The translations under genes and the position numbers were made by a program. Under the pieces are notes generated by a model, which saw only the letters and a program-made list of their open reading frames with translations, searched no databases and was not told where the DNA came from. 64,000 nucleotides of DNA from Ktedonobacter racemifer DSM 44963 (lineage in GTDB: Bacteria > Chloroflexota > Ktedonobacteria > Ktedonobacterales > Ktedonobacteraceae). Location of the stretch: the NCBI RefSeq assembly GCF_000178855.1, contig NZ_ADVG01000004.1:2232001-2296000 (forward strand), written 5' to 3'. Each line of letters starts with the position of its first letter. Position 1 is the stretch's first letter. This document shows positions 9,141 through 17,576 of the stretch, piece after piece.

Positions 9141-9258
9141 TAAGTATAGGATGAGGGGTGGAAAGTGTCAAGGAGGGAATATTCCCAACCACCCTATCCG
9201 CCACAAAAGGACTCGCTTGTATCCCCATGCCTCAAGATAGGGGTCTTATGTTCGGTCT

Positions 9259-9326
9259 GATAAAAAGAAGGTATGCATGGGAAAATGGGCTCGAGCCCAT
9301 TTTCCCATGCATACCTTCTTTTTATC
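9259..9326. terminator. Perfect 34-bp inverted repeat without a loop
   Basis: Both 34-base arms match exactly and meet at CTCGAG. The outer parts are an A5 tract on the left and a T5 tract on the right, so the structure could terminate transcripts from both sides. It lies about 80 bases before the LacI gene. Confidence 0.65.
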
Positions 9327-9371
9327 CCTTGACAAGCGGGCCTATAAAAAGACATAATTGCCATATATCGA

Positions 9372-9387
9372 TGCACACGTGTGCGCA
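9372..9387. promoter_or_regulatory. LacI-type operator upstream of the regulator gene
   Basis: The palindrome GCACACGTGTGC (9373-9384, extended to TGCACACGTGTGCGCA) lies 21 bases before the LacI start codon. The same core recurs at 10466-10481 upstream of the alpha-galactosidase gene. A central CG in a 12-16 bp palindrome is typical of LacI-family sites, so this is very likely the autoregulatory operator. Confidence 0.7.
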
Positions 9388-9407
9388 ATTAGCAGGAGGA
9401 GTTGAGC

Positions 9408-10445
9408 ATGGTGACCAGTGATGAGGTTGCGCGCCTGGCTGGTGTATCGCGAACAACGGTCTCACGCGTGCTCAGTGGGTCGGGTCGTATCAGTGAAGAG
9501 GTGCGCCAGCGCGTGTTAGAGGCTGCGGCCTCGCTGGGCTACGAACCAAACGTGGTGGCGCAGAGTATGGTGCGCCAGCGCTCACGTACGATTGCGTTAG
9601 GTCTGTTTCACGTAGAAGAAGGGCTTTCGTTCTCGCGCCTGGGCGAAACCAAGCACTACTTCTACCTCGATGTACTGAAGTATATCGAAGAGGAAGCGGC
9701 GAATGCCGGTTATGACCTGCTTCAGCCCTCGCGTCCGCTGGGGCGTACTCCGGAGAGCTATGTGCGTGCGCTGCAAACGCGGCAGGTTGCAGGTGCAGTT
9801 ATGCTAGCGCTTAGCTCCACGGACCCGCGTATTCCAGCCCTGATTCAAGCTCACATCCCAACGGTGTTTATCGATGCTGTGGGTCAGGGACCAGGCGCGA
9901 CCTATGTAAAGGGTGATCATGTCAGCGGAGCGCGCCAGGTTACAGAACACCTGCTTGCGTTGGGCCATAAGCGTATGGCCTTCTTTGTTGGTCCGTCGAG
10001 CAATATGTTTGGTATGGAGCGTCTCTTTGGTGCGCAACAGGCTCTTGCCTCAGCGGGCCGTAGCCTCGATCCCGGCCTGGTACGCCAGTCGGGCTGGAAC
10101 ATGCAGCAAGCCTACGAAGCGGCAGCACAGCTGCTCTCTGAGCGGCGTGATTTTACCGCGATAATCGCGGGGAGTGATCTGATGGCCATCGGGATTTTGC
10201 GAGCGCTGCGTGAGCGGGGCCTGCATGTGCCAGGGGATGTCTCCCTGAGCGGTTTTGATGACCTGGAGCTTGCGTCCTACATTGATCCTGGCTTGACGAC
10301 GGTGCGCCAGGACCGCGTCGCGATGGGACGCAGCGCGATCCAACTGCTGTTGCGCTTGATTCAGGGCGAGCAACATCTTGCTCCGTTCGTCCTGCCAACC
10401 CAGCTCATTGCGCGCCAATCGACGGGTCCGGCCCCGTCGGTCTAG
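9408..10445 (+). CDS. LacI-family transcriptional regulator
   Basis: The 345-residue protein has the full LacI architecture. The N-terminal helix-turn-helix reads DEVARLAGVSRTTVSRVLSG, the hinge helix is near NVVAQSMVRQRS, and a periplasmic-binding-protein-like effector domain carries the late signature DVSLSGFDDLELASYIDPGLTTVRQ. I prefer the ATG at 9408, eight bases after AGGAGG, over the TTG at 9402. The same palindromic operator lies before this gene and before the GH4 gene. It probably represses itself and the alpha-galactoside gene downstream until a sugar binds. The sugar is inferred from the neighbour only. Confidence 0.92.
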   Translation: MVTSDEVARLAGVSRTTVSRVLSGSGRISEEVRQRVLEAAASLGYEPNVVAQSMVRQRSRTIALGLFHVEEGLSFSRLGETKHYFYLDVLKYIEEEAANAGYDLLQPSRPLGRTPESYVRALQTRQVAGAVMLALSSTDPRIPALIQAHIPTVFIDAVGQGPGATYVKGDHVSGARQVTEHLLALGHKRMAFFVGPSSNMFGMERLFGAQQALASAGRSLDPGLVRQSGWNMQQAYEAAAQLLSERRDFTAIIAGSDLMAIGILRALRERGLHVPGDVSLSGFDDLELASYIDPGLTTVRQDRVAMGRSAIQLLLRLIQGEQHLAPFVLPTQLIARQSTGPAPSV

Positions 10446-10465
10446 GCTCTCTTTTTTAGTGATTT

Positions 10466-10481
10466 GCGCACACGTGTGCGC
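10466..10481. promoter_or_regulatory. LacI-type operator upstream of the GH4 gene
   Basis: GCGCACACGTGTGCGC is a perfect 16-bp palindrome in the 111-base gap between the regulator and the glycosidase. It contains the same 12-base core as the site at 9373-9384. Confidence 0.72.
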
Positions 10482-10556
10482 TTTAGCGGAGTGGGGAGGC
10501 CGCTCTTGTACCAGGTGGGGGCAATGAATATTCACTACGCTTTCCCAAGGAAGGAA

Positions 10557-11885
10557 ATGGCAACAACTATGCCTATACGTTCACCAAAGATTACTTTTAT
10601 TGGCGCGGGCAGTGCCGTTTTTGCGCGTCAGTTGATAACAGATGTTCTTCATATTGAGGGACTGGACGAGGGTGTGATTGCGCTAGTTGATATCGATGCT
10701 ACGCGCCTGCAACTGGCTCACAATATCGCAGAGAAACTGGTGGCGCAGAGTGGCAAGCACTGGCGTGTGCAGAGCTCTACCGAGCGGCGCGAAATGCTGC
10801 CCGGCAGCCATTTTATCGTCAATACGATTGAAGTGGCAGGCCTGGCGAATGTACGCCATGACTTCGATATTCCCATGAAGTATGGGATCAACCAGTGCAT
10901 CGGCGATACCATCGGACCCGGCGGCATCTTCAAAGCGTTGCGCACTGGTCCCGCCTGGTTGGATATTCTGCATGACGCGGAAGAGTTGTGCCCCGAGGCC
11001 TGGGTTTTGAACTATACCAATCCTATGTCGATCCTGACCTACGCGGCTCTCAAGGCGACTTCGATGCGTACAGTGGGTCTCTGCCATAGTGTGCAGGGAA
11101 GCTCCAAACAGCTCGCGAACTATTTGGACGTGCCATATGAGGACCTGGAATGGAAGTGTGCGGGCATCAACCATAATGCCTGGTTTACCGAGCTGCGTTT
11201 CCAGGGGAAGGATGCTTATCCACTGCTGCTGGAGCGCATTCAGCAGAGCGAGATCTATGAGAAGGACCCCGTGCGCTTCGAGATGACGCGCTACTTTGGC
11301 GCCTTTGTCACGGAGAGCAGCGGCCATTTCTCTGAGTATGTGCCCTACTTCCGCAAGCGGCCAGAGCTGATTGAGCGCTATGGCCGCGCGGGCTATCTGG
11401 GCGAGACCGGCTTCTATGCCAACAACTGGCCGGAGTGGCGGCGTAAGAACGATGAAAGCATTCAGAAAATGCTTGATGGTAGCGCCGAGCTACCTTTCCA
11501 TCGCAGCCATGAATATGGCTCATACATCATTGAGGGCGTGACATTGAACCGGCCCCAGGTGATCTATGGAAACGTGCGTAATACTGGCCTCATTGATAAC
11601 CTGCCGGATGGCAGTGTCGAGGTCGCGTGTCTCGTCGACCGCAATGGCGTCCAGCCCACCCACTTTGGTGCACTGCCAGAGCAGCTTGCGGCTCTGAATC
11701 GTAGCCACATGGCCGTTCACTCCTTAATGTGTGAGGCCCTGCTCAGCAAGAACAAGGAGGCGGCCCGCTATGCGCTGATGCTTGATCCACTGAGCGCGGC
11801 TGTCTGCTCTCCTGCTGAGTTGAGCGAACTCTTTGATGAGATGTGGGAGGCAGAGAGAGAGTACCTTCAGCCCTTCGAGAAATAG
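10557..11885 (+). CDS. GH4 family glycosidase, alpha-galactosidase-like
   Basis: The 442-residue protein begins with an NAD-binding motif (KITFIGAGSAVFARQLITD). It has the GH4 metal and catalytic segments NYTNPMSILTYAA, GLCHSVQGS (metal-binding Cys and His) and GINHNAWFTEL. GH4 enzymes use NAD+ and Mn2+ and cleave glycosides by an oxidation-elimination route. The CHS-type motif fits alpha-galactosidase (MelA) or galacturonidase better than 6-phospho-glucosidases. The start at 10557 has AAGGA five bases upstream; an in-frame ATG at 10524 is less likely. It is under the LacI operator at 10466-10481. A GH36 alpha-galactosidase of unrelated fold lies about 10 kb downstream. Confidence 0.88.
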   Translation: MATTMPIRSPKITFIGAGSAVFARQLITDVLHIEGLDEGVIALVDIDATRLQLAHNIAEKLVAQSGKHWRVQSSTERREMLPGSHFIVNTIEVAGLANVRHDFDIPMKYGINQCIGDTIGPGGIFKALRTGPAWLDILHDAEELCPEAWVLNYTNPMSILTYAALKATSMRTVGLCHSVQGSSKQLANYLDVPYEDLEWKCAGINHNAWFTELRFQGKDAYPLLLERIQQSEIYEKDPVRFEMTRYFGAFVTESSGHFSEYVPYFRKRPELIERYGRAGYLGETGFYANNWPEWRRKNDESIQKMLDGSAELPFHRSHEYGSYIIEGVTLNRPQVIYGNVRNTGLIDNLPDGSVEVACLVDRNGVQPTHFGALPEQLAALNRSHMAVHSLMCEALLSKNKEAARYALMLDPLSAAVCSPAELSELFDEMWEAEREYLQPFEK

Positions 11886-11942
11886 ATGTAAAAAAGCGTG
11901 TGACCGGTTCGCGATGCGAACCGGTCACACGCTTTTTTACAT
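11886..11942. terminator. Perfect 27-bp inverted repeat terminator
   Basis: The 27-base arms around a 3-base loop (GAT) match exactly. An A6 tract opens the left arm and a T6 tract closes the right arm. It starts one base after the stop codon of the GH4 gene. Confidence 0.82.
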
Positions 11943-12011
11943 TGGTAATGGGGCCCGACATATTTCCTCCCTCTAGTTCAGTAACACCAGGAACAAGCAA
12001 GAAGGAAAATT

Positions 12012-12415
12012 ATGAAAAAACAAATAAGCATCATACAGGCAATTCAGACTGCACAGACTCCAGATGGTATGACAACAAAGATTATCGCCCTTGATGGTCC
12101 AGGCGGTGCTGGCAAAAGCTCGCTTGCTGAGCAGTTGTCACAAAAATTAGGCAACGCACCAATTATTCACACTGATGATTTTGCAAGTTGGGATAATCCG
12201 CTCAACTGGTGGCCTCGTTTGCTTGAGCAAGTGCTTGAACCACTCTCTCACAATGAAATAGCACGCTACCAACGTTATGATTGGGGCACAAAACGTCTGG
12301 CAGAGTGGCACGAAATACAGCCAGCCGAGTACCTTCTACTTGAGGGAGTATCTTCATCAAGAGAAGCTTTTCGACCATATTTAGCATGTAGCATCTGGAT
12401 TGAAACGCCTCCTGA
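12012..12415 (+). pseudogene. P-loop kinase (uridine-kinase-like), 3' end removed by IS insertion
   Basis: The first 135 or so codons encode a nucleotide kinase-like protein with Walker A ALDGPGGAGKSSLAEQL, a conserved HTDDFASWDNP segment after the second strand, and LLLEGVSSSREAFRPYL. These match small P-loop kinases annotated as uridine kinases in Actinobacteria and Chloroflexota. Similarity stops at ETPPEAS, exactly where the hairpin of an IS200/IS605-type right end begins (12421-12440). The remaining open frame to 12692 only reads through the element. I did not recognise the missing 3' part beyond the other side of the element. The gene is therefore truncated. Confidence 0.7.
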
Positions 12416-12420
12416 AGCTT

Positions 12421-12440
12421 CCCGCGCTAAAGCGCTGGGG
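12421..12440 (-). ncRNA. Right-end hairpin of the tnpB element (omegaRNA 3' end)
   Basis: CCCGCGCT-AA-AGCGCTGGGG forms a hairpin just after the tnpB reading frame. This is where IS605-type right ends and the 3' part of the TnpB guide RNA are found. The boundary with the disrupted kinase gene lies here. Confidence 0.5.
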
Positions 12441-14065
12441 GTTCCAGGGATTCGTTCCACGCTTCCAGTCCTTCCCACTGATGCAGGAAAGCTGGCTCTT
12501 GTGGTGGTTTCCCTGGACTTTTGGACAGACGCGCTCCGGCTCTGGGGATGCCAAAGCTTCGGGGCAAGGACTGCCCCTCTCTCGCGCGTTGTGCTAGACG
12601 CTCGTGTGCTGCCCGCAGGCGCGCTTCCGCACCCTCCCAATACGGCTTGGTACCGGGCACACGAGGGAGTGGGTTCTGCTGGATCGAGATAGGCGGCAAG
12701 GAAGGCCGAATACAGGTCGCGTTGCACCGGTCCTACGCCGCATTCGCAGTGATGCCAGCGCTGAGAAAGCGGCTTCTTGACCCGTCTGCCACAGCCGTGG
12801 CACCATTGGCTCAGCGCCGTCGTGCGTGTGGGAACCTCGACCAGGGTGCCGCCCGTGCTTGCAACGGTGCGTCTCAGGAGTTCCACAAACATCCCTGGTG
12901 CTCGCAGTCCCACGCTCTTGCCGAAACGTTTCTGCCATGCCTTGTAGGAGACCTTTTCGAGGATGATGGTCCTGCCCAGCGCGACCACCTCGTGCACCTT
13001 GCGGCCGTGCAGGCTCTTGCGGTGCGCCGCCAGCTTGCGCTCTCTGGTCGCCTTGCGCCGCCGGGTCGCCTGGTAGCGCTTGCTGTTCTTCCAGGGCAGA
13101 CGCTTCTTCCCCTGTTTCTTGACGCGCCCCTTCTCGTCGTAGTGCTCTGGATTGCCCGCTCGCCGCTGCCGATCCATCTGCCGCTGCAAACGGCGAATGG
13201 CTTTGGTATCAGGAGCCAGTTCCGCGCAGAACACCTGCAAGCTCGCCTCCCCTTGCTGGGGAACGAGCGCCAGGGTCGAGGGTCCCAGGTCAGCCCCAAC
13301 GATGCCCTGGCCAATCGTGTGCTTGGGTTTGTGGTGGGGCTTGCCCTCCAGGGCCAACTGCACGACGTAGCGAGAGCCCTGTGCATCGGCTCCGGCCGCT
13401 CTGGGGCTGCTGGCGGGACGTTGGATGAGGCGAGCGTACTTGATGCGGTGCCTCAAGCCATGGGTCACCACCTCATCCTTCCAATTGATGAGGGCGGGCA
13501 ACTGGTCTCCGTTCCAGAGCAGATAGCCGGCGTTGCCTTCAGAGGCGGGCTGCAGGACAAAGCGGAGACTGGTATCGTTGCGCTTATTCTCGATGCTGGA
13601 GAGGCCACGTCCTCGGCTCTTGAAACGCACCCGTTTCCCCTTGCCCAGACAGACGCGGTTGAGAGCGCGGTAGGCGCGAGTGGGCAGGGTTTGGGCGAGC
13701 ACGGCCTCGATGTGCGCGGCAATCCAGCCCACGCGCAGCCCCTTGACGGCTTCATGCAGGGCGGCTTCGGAGAAGCCATGCGCCTTGCGCAAGGCGGAGA
13801 AGGCTGCCGCTCGTTCCGCTTTGTGGGTGCGAGGAAGGGCGCGGGCCTCTTGCCAGGCGGGGTCAGCGCGCATGCGGCGCAGGCGCTGTTGTCCTTGGGA
13901 GAGGATGGCGTTGTAGAGCTGACGAGCGGCTTCCAGATGAGCGCGCAGGCGGGCGGCTTGCTCTGCATCGACGGCCAGGGGCAGTTCCAGCAGAAAGGTG
14001 GGGGTCGCAGGTCGCTTCTCCTGCTGTTCCTTCTGTTTGTGTTGTCCCTGACACTTCTTCGGCAT
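12427..14065 (-). pseudogene. tnpB: Large TnpB-type RNA-guided nuclease gene with a C-terminal frameshift
   Basis: The frame starts MPKKCQGQHKQKEQQEK at 14065. It contains the RuvC parts GADLGPSTLALV (first Asp), TIILEKVSYKAW (Glu) and VQRDLYSAFLAAYL (last Asp), with a zinc ribbon WCHGCG...HHCECG between the second and third. After AAYLDPAEPTP the frame turns into unlikely residues. The next frame instead continues with WEGAEARLRAAHERLAQRAREGQSLPRS-like sequence that matches the end of the copy at 31293-32865. The join is near 12660-12690, and the corrected protein would end at 12427. The insertion destroyed the kinase gene. The frameshift may be decay or a sequencing error. The element probably spans about 12415 to 14280. 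Confidence 0.75.
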
Positions 14066-14524
14066 TGTGGCCCCTTCTTCGAACATACACGTGATCTCGA
14101 TCCACTGACGTCTATTGTACCAGAGGAACGGGAAGAACGCAAGTTCTAGGTATCTGACCCTGCTCTCTTTCCTCTCATCCAGCAGAGGCGGCGATTCGTC
14201 CCCGGCATGAATGACCCCGGGGCTTTCTCGCCGCGTTCTCTGTAACGTGCTCCCAGCGGAGAGGGATGATCTGATCACCTTTGCTGTATATCAAACCGTT
14301 GCTGAAGGCGGTAAAATACCTCACATTGCTTTATAGATGCGCAAACGCCTACCAGATCTGGAACTACTGAGTCTTCCGTCAACGTGTAAGTTATAGCGAC
14401 CTGGTGATCGCACAGTAAATATCGAAGAGTCAGCCCTGTTTTCCTGGCTTTGGCTAAACGGAGTCCAGGCGCGTAGCAGGCAGGCCTGGGCTGCCTTGCC
14501 TACTGTAGAATGTAGTGTTTGTGT

Positions 14525-14956
14525 ATGGAAGAACTGTTTAAAATCTGGACGTGGTACCTTGCTTCAGGCGTTGAGGCCATCGCTGGTCTCCTTGTTGCCT
14601 TTGCCGCTCTACAAGCCACCTTTCATGCTCTGCGCCTGATCTTACACAAACCAGGCCAGCAGATAGGAGTTCAGGAGCCATACACAGAGTATATCCGCCT
14701 GGGACTGGGCCGCTGGTTGGCGCTGGCGCTGGAGTTTGAATTGGGTGCGGATATTCTGCGTACCGCCATTGCCCCTTCCTGGACCGAAATTGGTCAACTC
14801 GCCGCCATCGCGACGATACGTACGCTCCTGAACTACTTCTTACAGCAGGAAATAGATCGAGCAGCGCAACGTTATCCGCAAGCACCGGGGCACAGCCCGC
14901 CAACTCATATACAGCCGCCAGTGCCGCTCAAAACGGAGGTGAGAAAGCCCCAATGA
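14525..14956 (+). CDS. DUF1622 membrane protein, first of a pair
   Basis: The 143-residue protein has a membrane helix at about 15-37, a conserved middle part YIRLGLGRWLALALEFELGADILRTA with the charged/GAD signature of DUF1622, and another hydrophobic stretch AAIATIRTLLNYFLQQEID. The tail is polar and proline rich. DUF1622 proteins are small inner-membrane proteins of unknown function. The ATG at 14525 is preferred over the TTG at 14519; no clear ribosome site is seen. The stop overlaps the start of the next gene, which encodes a second protein of the same type, so the two may form a heterodimer. Confidence 0.8.
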   Translation: MEELFKIWTWYLASGVEAIAGLLVAFAALQATFHALRLILHKPGQQIGVQEPYTEYIRLGLGRWLALALEFELGADILRTAIAPSWTEIGQLAAIATIRTLLNYFLQQEIDRAAQRYPQAPGHSPPTHIQPPVPLKTEVRKPQ

Positions 14957-15282
14957 ACCTGACCCATCTTGTAACGTTTAGCCTCTGGGCAGCTATGATT
15001 GAGTTTATTGGCGCTTTGCTCATCATCGCGTATCTGCTTAAGAGTCTTGTGGTTCTCTTCAAGACCGGACAGGTGACCGTAGCGCGGCTGATAGTGGCCG
15101 ATGGCATCATTACGGGCTTAAGTTTTAAACTGGCCGGAACGCTGCTCAAAACCATTGAGCTACGGTCATGGAGACAGATAGCCATGTTCGCAGCAATTTT
15201 TGTGCTACGGACAGCGCTCAAACGCTGGTTCGCGTGGGAACGCAGCCATCTGCAACAGTACCTGCAACCTCATAACCTGTAG
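14953..15282 (+). CDS. DUF1622-like membrane protein, second of a pair
   Basis: The 109-residue product repeats the design of its upstream neighbour: a membrane helix (about 8-33), a middle segment VARLIVADGIITGLSFKLAGTLL in place of the LEFELGADIL part, and a third hydrophobic segment (QIAMFAAIFVLRTALKRWF). Start and stop overlap as ATGA with the upstream gene, which implies coupled translation. The function is unknown. The gene ends right at the second REP/MITE-like repeat. Confidence 0.75.
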   Translation: MNLTHLVTFSLWAAMIEFIGALLIIAYLLKSLVVLFKTGQVTVARLIVADGIITGLSFKLAGTLLKTIELRSWRQIAMFAAIFVLRTALKRWFAWERSHLQQYLQPHNL

Positions 15283-15376
15283 GGTCTATGCTGGCATAGA
15301 CTTACGAGCGCAGCGATTTTCCCGGCGGCTGAGCCTGAACTGGTGCGCGCAAGAGTCCATGCCAGCATGGATCCTA
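15280..15376. repeat. REP/MITE-like element, copy 2
   Basis: The element is bounded by TAGGGTCTA and TGGATCCTA, with perfect end hairpins GTCTATGC TG GCATAGAC and GTCCATGC CA GCATGGAT (one G-T pair). Inner bases resemble those of the copy at 649-763. It fills the gap between two convergent genes (DUF1622 pair and P450) and touches both stop codons, so it may serve as a two-way terminator. Confidence 0.6.
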
Positions 15377-16735
15377 CACACTTTTTATCATCTGCTCCTG
15401 GATACTGGTCGGATTGAGCGTCACGCGCATGCCATGCTTTGGGCGGAGGGTGACGCTCGGCAGCAGTTCGATGGGGTGGTCTGGCACAGGTTCCGGTGTG
15501 TAGCGTTGCAGGATCGTGGCCAGCAAGAGTTTGGTCTCCATCTGCGCGAAGGGCATGCCGATACAGATGCGTGGTCCCAGGCCGAAGGGGAAGTAGGCGC
15601 CGCGTGGCACCTTCTCGCCCTGGATAGGGTCCCAGCGCTCGGGCCGGAACTCCTGGGGATCGTGCCAGATCTCCGTGTCGTTATGGGTGACCCACTGGCT
15701 CAAGAGGACGATAGTCCCTGCGGGCAGGTGGTAGTCTCCGAGCGTGAAGTCGTGGATGGCGCGTCGTCCCATGCGCCAGACGGGAGGTAGCACGCGCCAG
15801 GATTCGTTCATGACCCATTCCAGGTAGGGGAGGCGTGCTAGGTCGGCGACGGTTGGGGTGTGTCCAACGAGTACCGTGTGGAGTTCCAGCAGGAGCTTCT
15901 GGCGAATCTCTGGGTGTTGAGCCAGAAGATAGAATGTCCAGCAGAGGCTATTCTGGGTCGTCTCATGGCCTGCGGCCACCAGTGTCATCACCTGGTCATG
16001 GACCTGGGAATCGCTCATGCCCTGGCCCTCCTCCTGGGCAGTGAGCAGCATATCGAGGATGTCTCCCCTATCGCCACCCGTTGCGCGCCGCTGCTGAATA
16101 AGCCCGTACACAAAGTCGTCCAATGTCTTCTTGCCGCGATTGAAGTCGCGTGTCTGGGCTGAGAAGCGTGAGAGCACGCGCGGCCTGCCCAGACCCTGAG
16201 GCGGACGCCCAATAACCGCCGTAAAGGCCTCGCTGAGCTGATTGGCCTGGGAGAGCTCTTCAACACTGAAAAGGGTGTGCACGATGATACGCAGGGTCAG
16301 GTGCTGCATGGCGGAGGCGAGCTCAAGCTCCTGTCCCGGTTGCCAGGTCTCAAGCATCTGCTCGGTATAGCGCACCATCACATCGGCATATTGATCGATG
16401 CGCTGGCGATGAAAGGCTGGCTGGACCAGGCGACGCTGCTGGCGATGGATCTCGCCCTCGGTCGTCAGCAAGCCCTCGCCCAGGACCTCGCGCATATTGC
16501 TGCGTTGTTGGCTCTGAAGGGAGGTAAAGTCGCGTGGATGTTCTGTCAGGCAGTAGAGCACATGCTCTGGCGCATAGGCGCAGACGACAGGTGTGCCAGC
16601 CAGGGAGAGGCGCACAAGGTGCCCATACTGCGCATGCGTAGAGCGCATAAAAGCGAGTGGATTGCGTTGAAGCTGAGGGGCATTGCCCACGAGAGGAAGC
16701 CCCCTAGGGCCTGGAAGCGCGTTGAACTGCTGCAT
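15374..16735 (-). CDS. Cytochrome P450
   Basis: The 453-residue protein carries all P450 landmarks: proline-rich LPGPRGLPLVGNAP at the N-terminus, I-helix VAAGHETTQNSL (oxygen activation, A-G-x-E-T), ExxR in NESWRVLPP, and heme loop PFGLGPRICIGMPFAQ with the cysteine ligand. It lacks an N-terminal membrane anchor, so it is probably soluble. Sequence style is that of CYP102/CYP4-like bacterial fatty-acid or terpenoid hydroxylases, but the substrate is unknown. It is divergent from a TetR gene, and two copies of a TGAG-N6-CTCA operator lie in the shared promoter region. Confidence 0.93.
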   Translation of the reverse strand: MQQFNALPGPRGLPLVGNAPQLQRNPLAFMRSTHAQYGHLVRLSLAGTPVVCAYAPEHVLYCLTEHPRDFTSLQSQQRSNMREVLGEGLLTTEGEIHRQQRRLVQPAFHRQRIDQYADVMVRYTEQMLETWQPGQELELASAMQHLTLRIIVHTLFSVEELSQANQLSEAFTAVIGRPPQGLGRPRVLSRFSAQTRDFNRGKKTLDDFVYGLIQQRRATGGDRGDILDMLLTAQEEGQGMSDSQVHDQVMTLVAAGHETTQNSLCWTFYLLAQHPEIRQKLLLELHTVLVGHTPTVADLARLPYLEWVMNESWRVLPPVWRMGRRAIHDFTLGDYHLPAGTIVLLSQWVTHNDTEIWHDPQEFRPERWDPIQGEKVPRGAYFPFGLGPRICIGMPFAQMETKLLLATILQRYTPEPVPDHPIELLPSVTLRPKHGMRVTLNPTSIQEQMIKSV

Positions 16736-16811
16736 AAGAACGGTCCTCTTTTCCTTGCCTATAACGTAGACAAGCTACCCATACCTGGTCTACAATAGGA
16801 GCGCTAAAATA

Positions 16812-16825
16812 TGAGTAGAAGCTCA
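16812..16825. promoter_or_regulatory. TetR-type operator, site 1
   Basis: TGAGTAGAAGCTCA is a TGAG-N6-CTCA palindrome, 77 bases upstream of the P450 start. Read on the other strand, the site at 16846-16859 matches it closely (TGAGTAAATGCTCA), with centres 34 bp apart. Confidence 0.6.
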
Positions 16826-16845
16826 CTTCTTCTCTCTTAAGAATA

Positions 16846-16859
16846 TGAGCATTTACTCA
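16846..16859. promoter_or_regulatory. TetR-type operator, site 2
   Basis: TGAGCATTTACTCA lies 49 bases upstream of the TetR start. It is the inverted twin of site 1. Two sites in a divergent promoter suit co-repression of the P450 and the regulator. Confidence 0.6.
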
Positions 16860-16907
16860 CGTTGTCAAGAGGATAGAACACATTGACGTTAGGAGGCAGG
16901 GTCTCAC

Positions 16908-17483
16908 GTGGCTAAGGAACTCTCTCTTCGTCGTATGCCCCAGCAGGCGCGGGGGCAGCGTCGAATCGATAAGTTGCTGGACGCGGCGGAACAGGTATTT
17001 TCAGAGAAAGGGTATGGGGATGCGACGACGAACCTGATAGCCGCGCGGGCGCAGACGTCAATTAGCTCGCTCTACCAGTTTTTCCCCAATAAAGAGGCCA
17101 TCTTGCGCGCGATTGTGGCGCGTTATGTCGAGGAGTTGCGGGCCTTCTTCGCACAAACGCTCTCGGTGGATGCGGATAAGCTACCGCTGGCGAGCTTTCT
17201 AGAGCACCTGATTCAGGGCCTGGCGAAGCTTCGGGAGGCGCACGCTGGTTTTCGCCCACTCTTCTTTGGTGCGCAGTCTTTCTCTGACGTTGAGCAGGCG
17301 ACTCAGGAACTGCGCCAGGAGGTCATCGAGCGCATTGTGGCCCTGCTCGCGGTGCGCGCGCCCCAACTGGATGAGGAGCAGTGCCTGCGTTGCGCTCATG
17401 TCTGCGTTGCTATTTTCCAGGCCTTGATGGCCCTGGCTATGGCAGTTGAAGGGGAGGAGCGTGTACGCTGCTTGAGGAGTTGA
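16908..17483 (+). CDS. TetR-family regulator with probable 3' frameshift
   Basis: A standard TetR helix-turn-helix occupies residues 12-58 (QRRIDKLLDAAEQVFSEKG through SISSLYQFFPNKEAIL), followed by a helical ligand-binding domain. Translation starts at GTG 16908, with AGGAGG upstream. The frame ends after EGEERVRCLRS, but a different frame continues from there with LLEELKAVLLAYLTPLVRA and a stop at 17525-17527, which is a normal TetR end. A single-base indel near 17465-17475 therefore changed the last 20 or so residues, or the sequence has an error. It probably represses the divergent P450 through the two TGAG-N6-CTCA sites. Confidence 0.85.
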   Translation: MAKELSLRRMPQQARGQRRIDKLLDAAEQVFSEKGYGDATTNLIAARAQTSISSLYQFFPNKEAILRAIVARYVEELRAFFAQTLSVDADKLPLASFLEHLIQGLAKLREAHAGFRPLFFGAQSFSDVEQATQELRQEVIERIVALLAVRAPQLDEEQCLRCAHVCVAIFQALMALAMAVEGEERVRCLRS

Positions 17484-17526
17484 AGGCGGTGCTCCTGGCC
17501 TATTTGACGCCCCTGGTTCGTGCATA

Positions 17527-17563
17527 AAAAAGAGGTGAGAGCCGAGCTCCTACACCTCTTTTT
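17527..17563. terminator. Two-way terminator between convergent genes
   Basis: AAAAAGAGGTG pairs with CACCTCTTTTT around a 15-base loop that contains a further GAG/CTC pair. It overlaps the end of the TetR gene (corrected stop at 17527) and precedes the end of the CHAP gene. Confidence 0.8.
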
Positions 17564-17576
17564 AGGGGAGTAATGT

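Noticed and set aside
10683..11327. Minus-strand frame inside the GH4 gene
   Set aside because: The GH4 catalytic motifs are on the plus strand through the entire region.
12521..14149. Long plus-strand frame of 542 codons opposite the tnpB gene
   Set aside because: It is antisense to a clear TnpB coding sequence; the codon pattern and motifs support only the minus strand.
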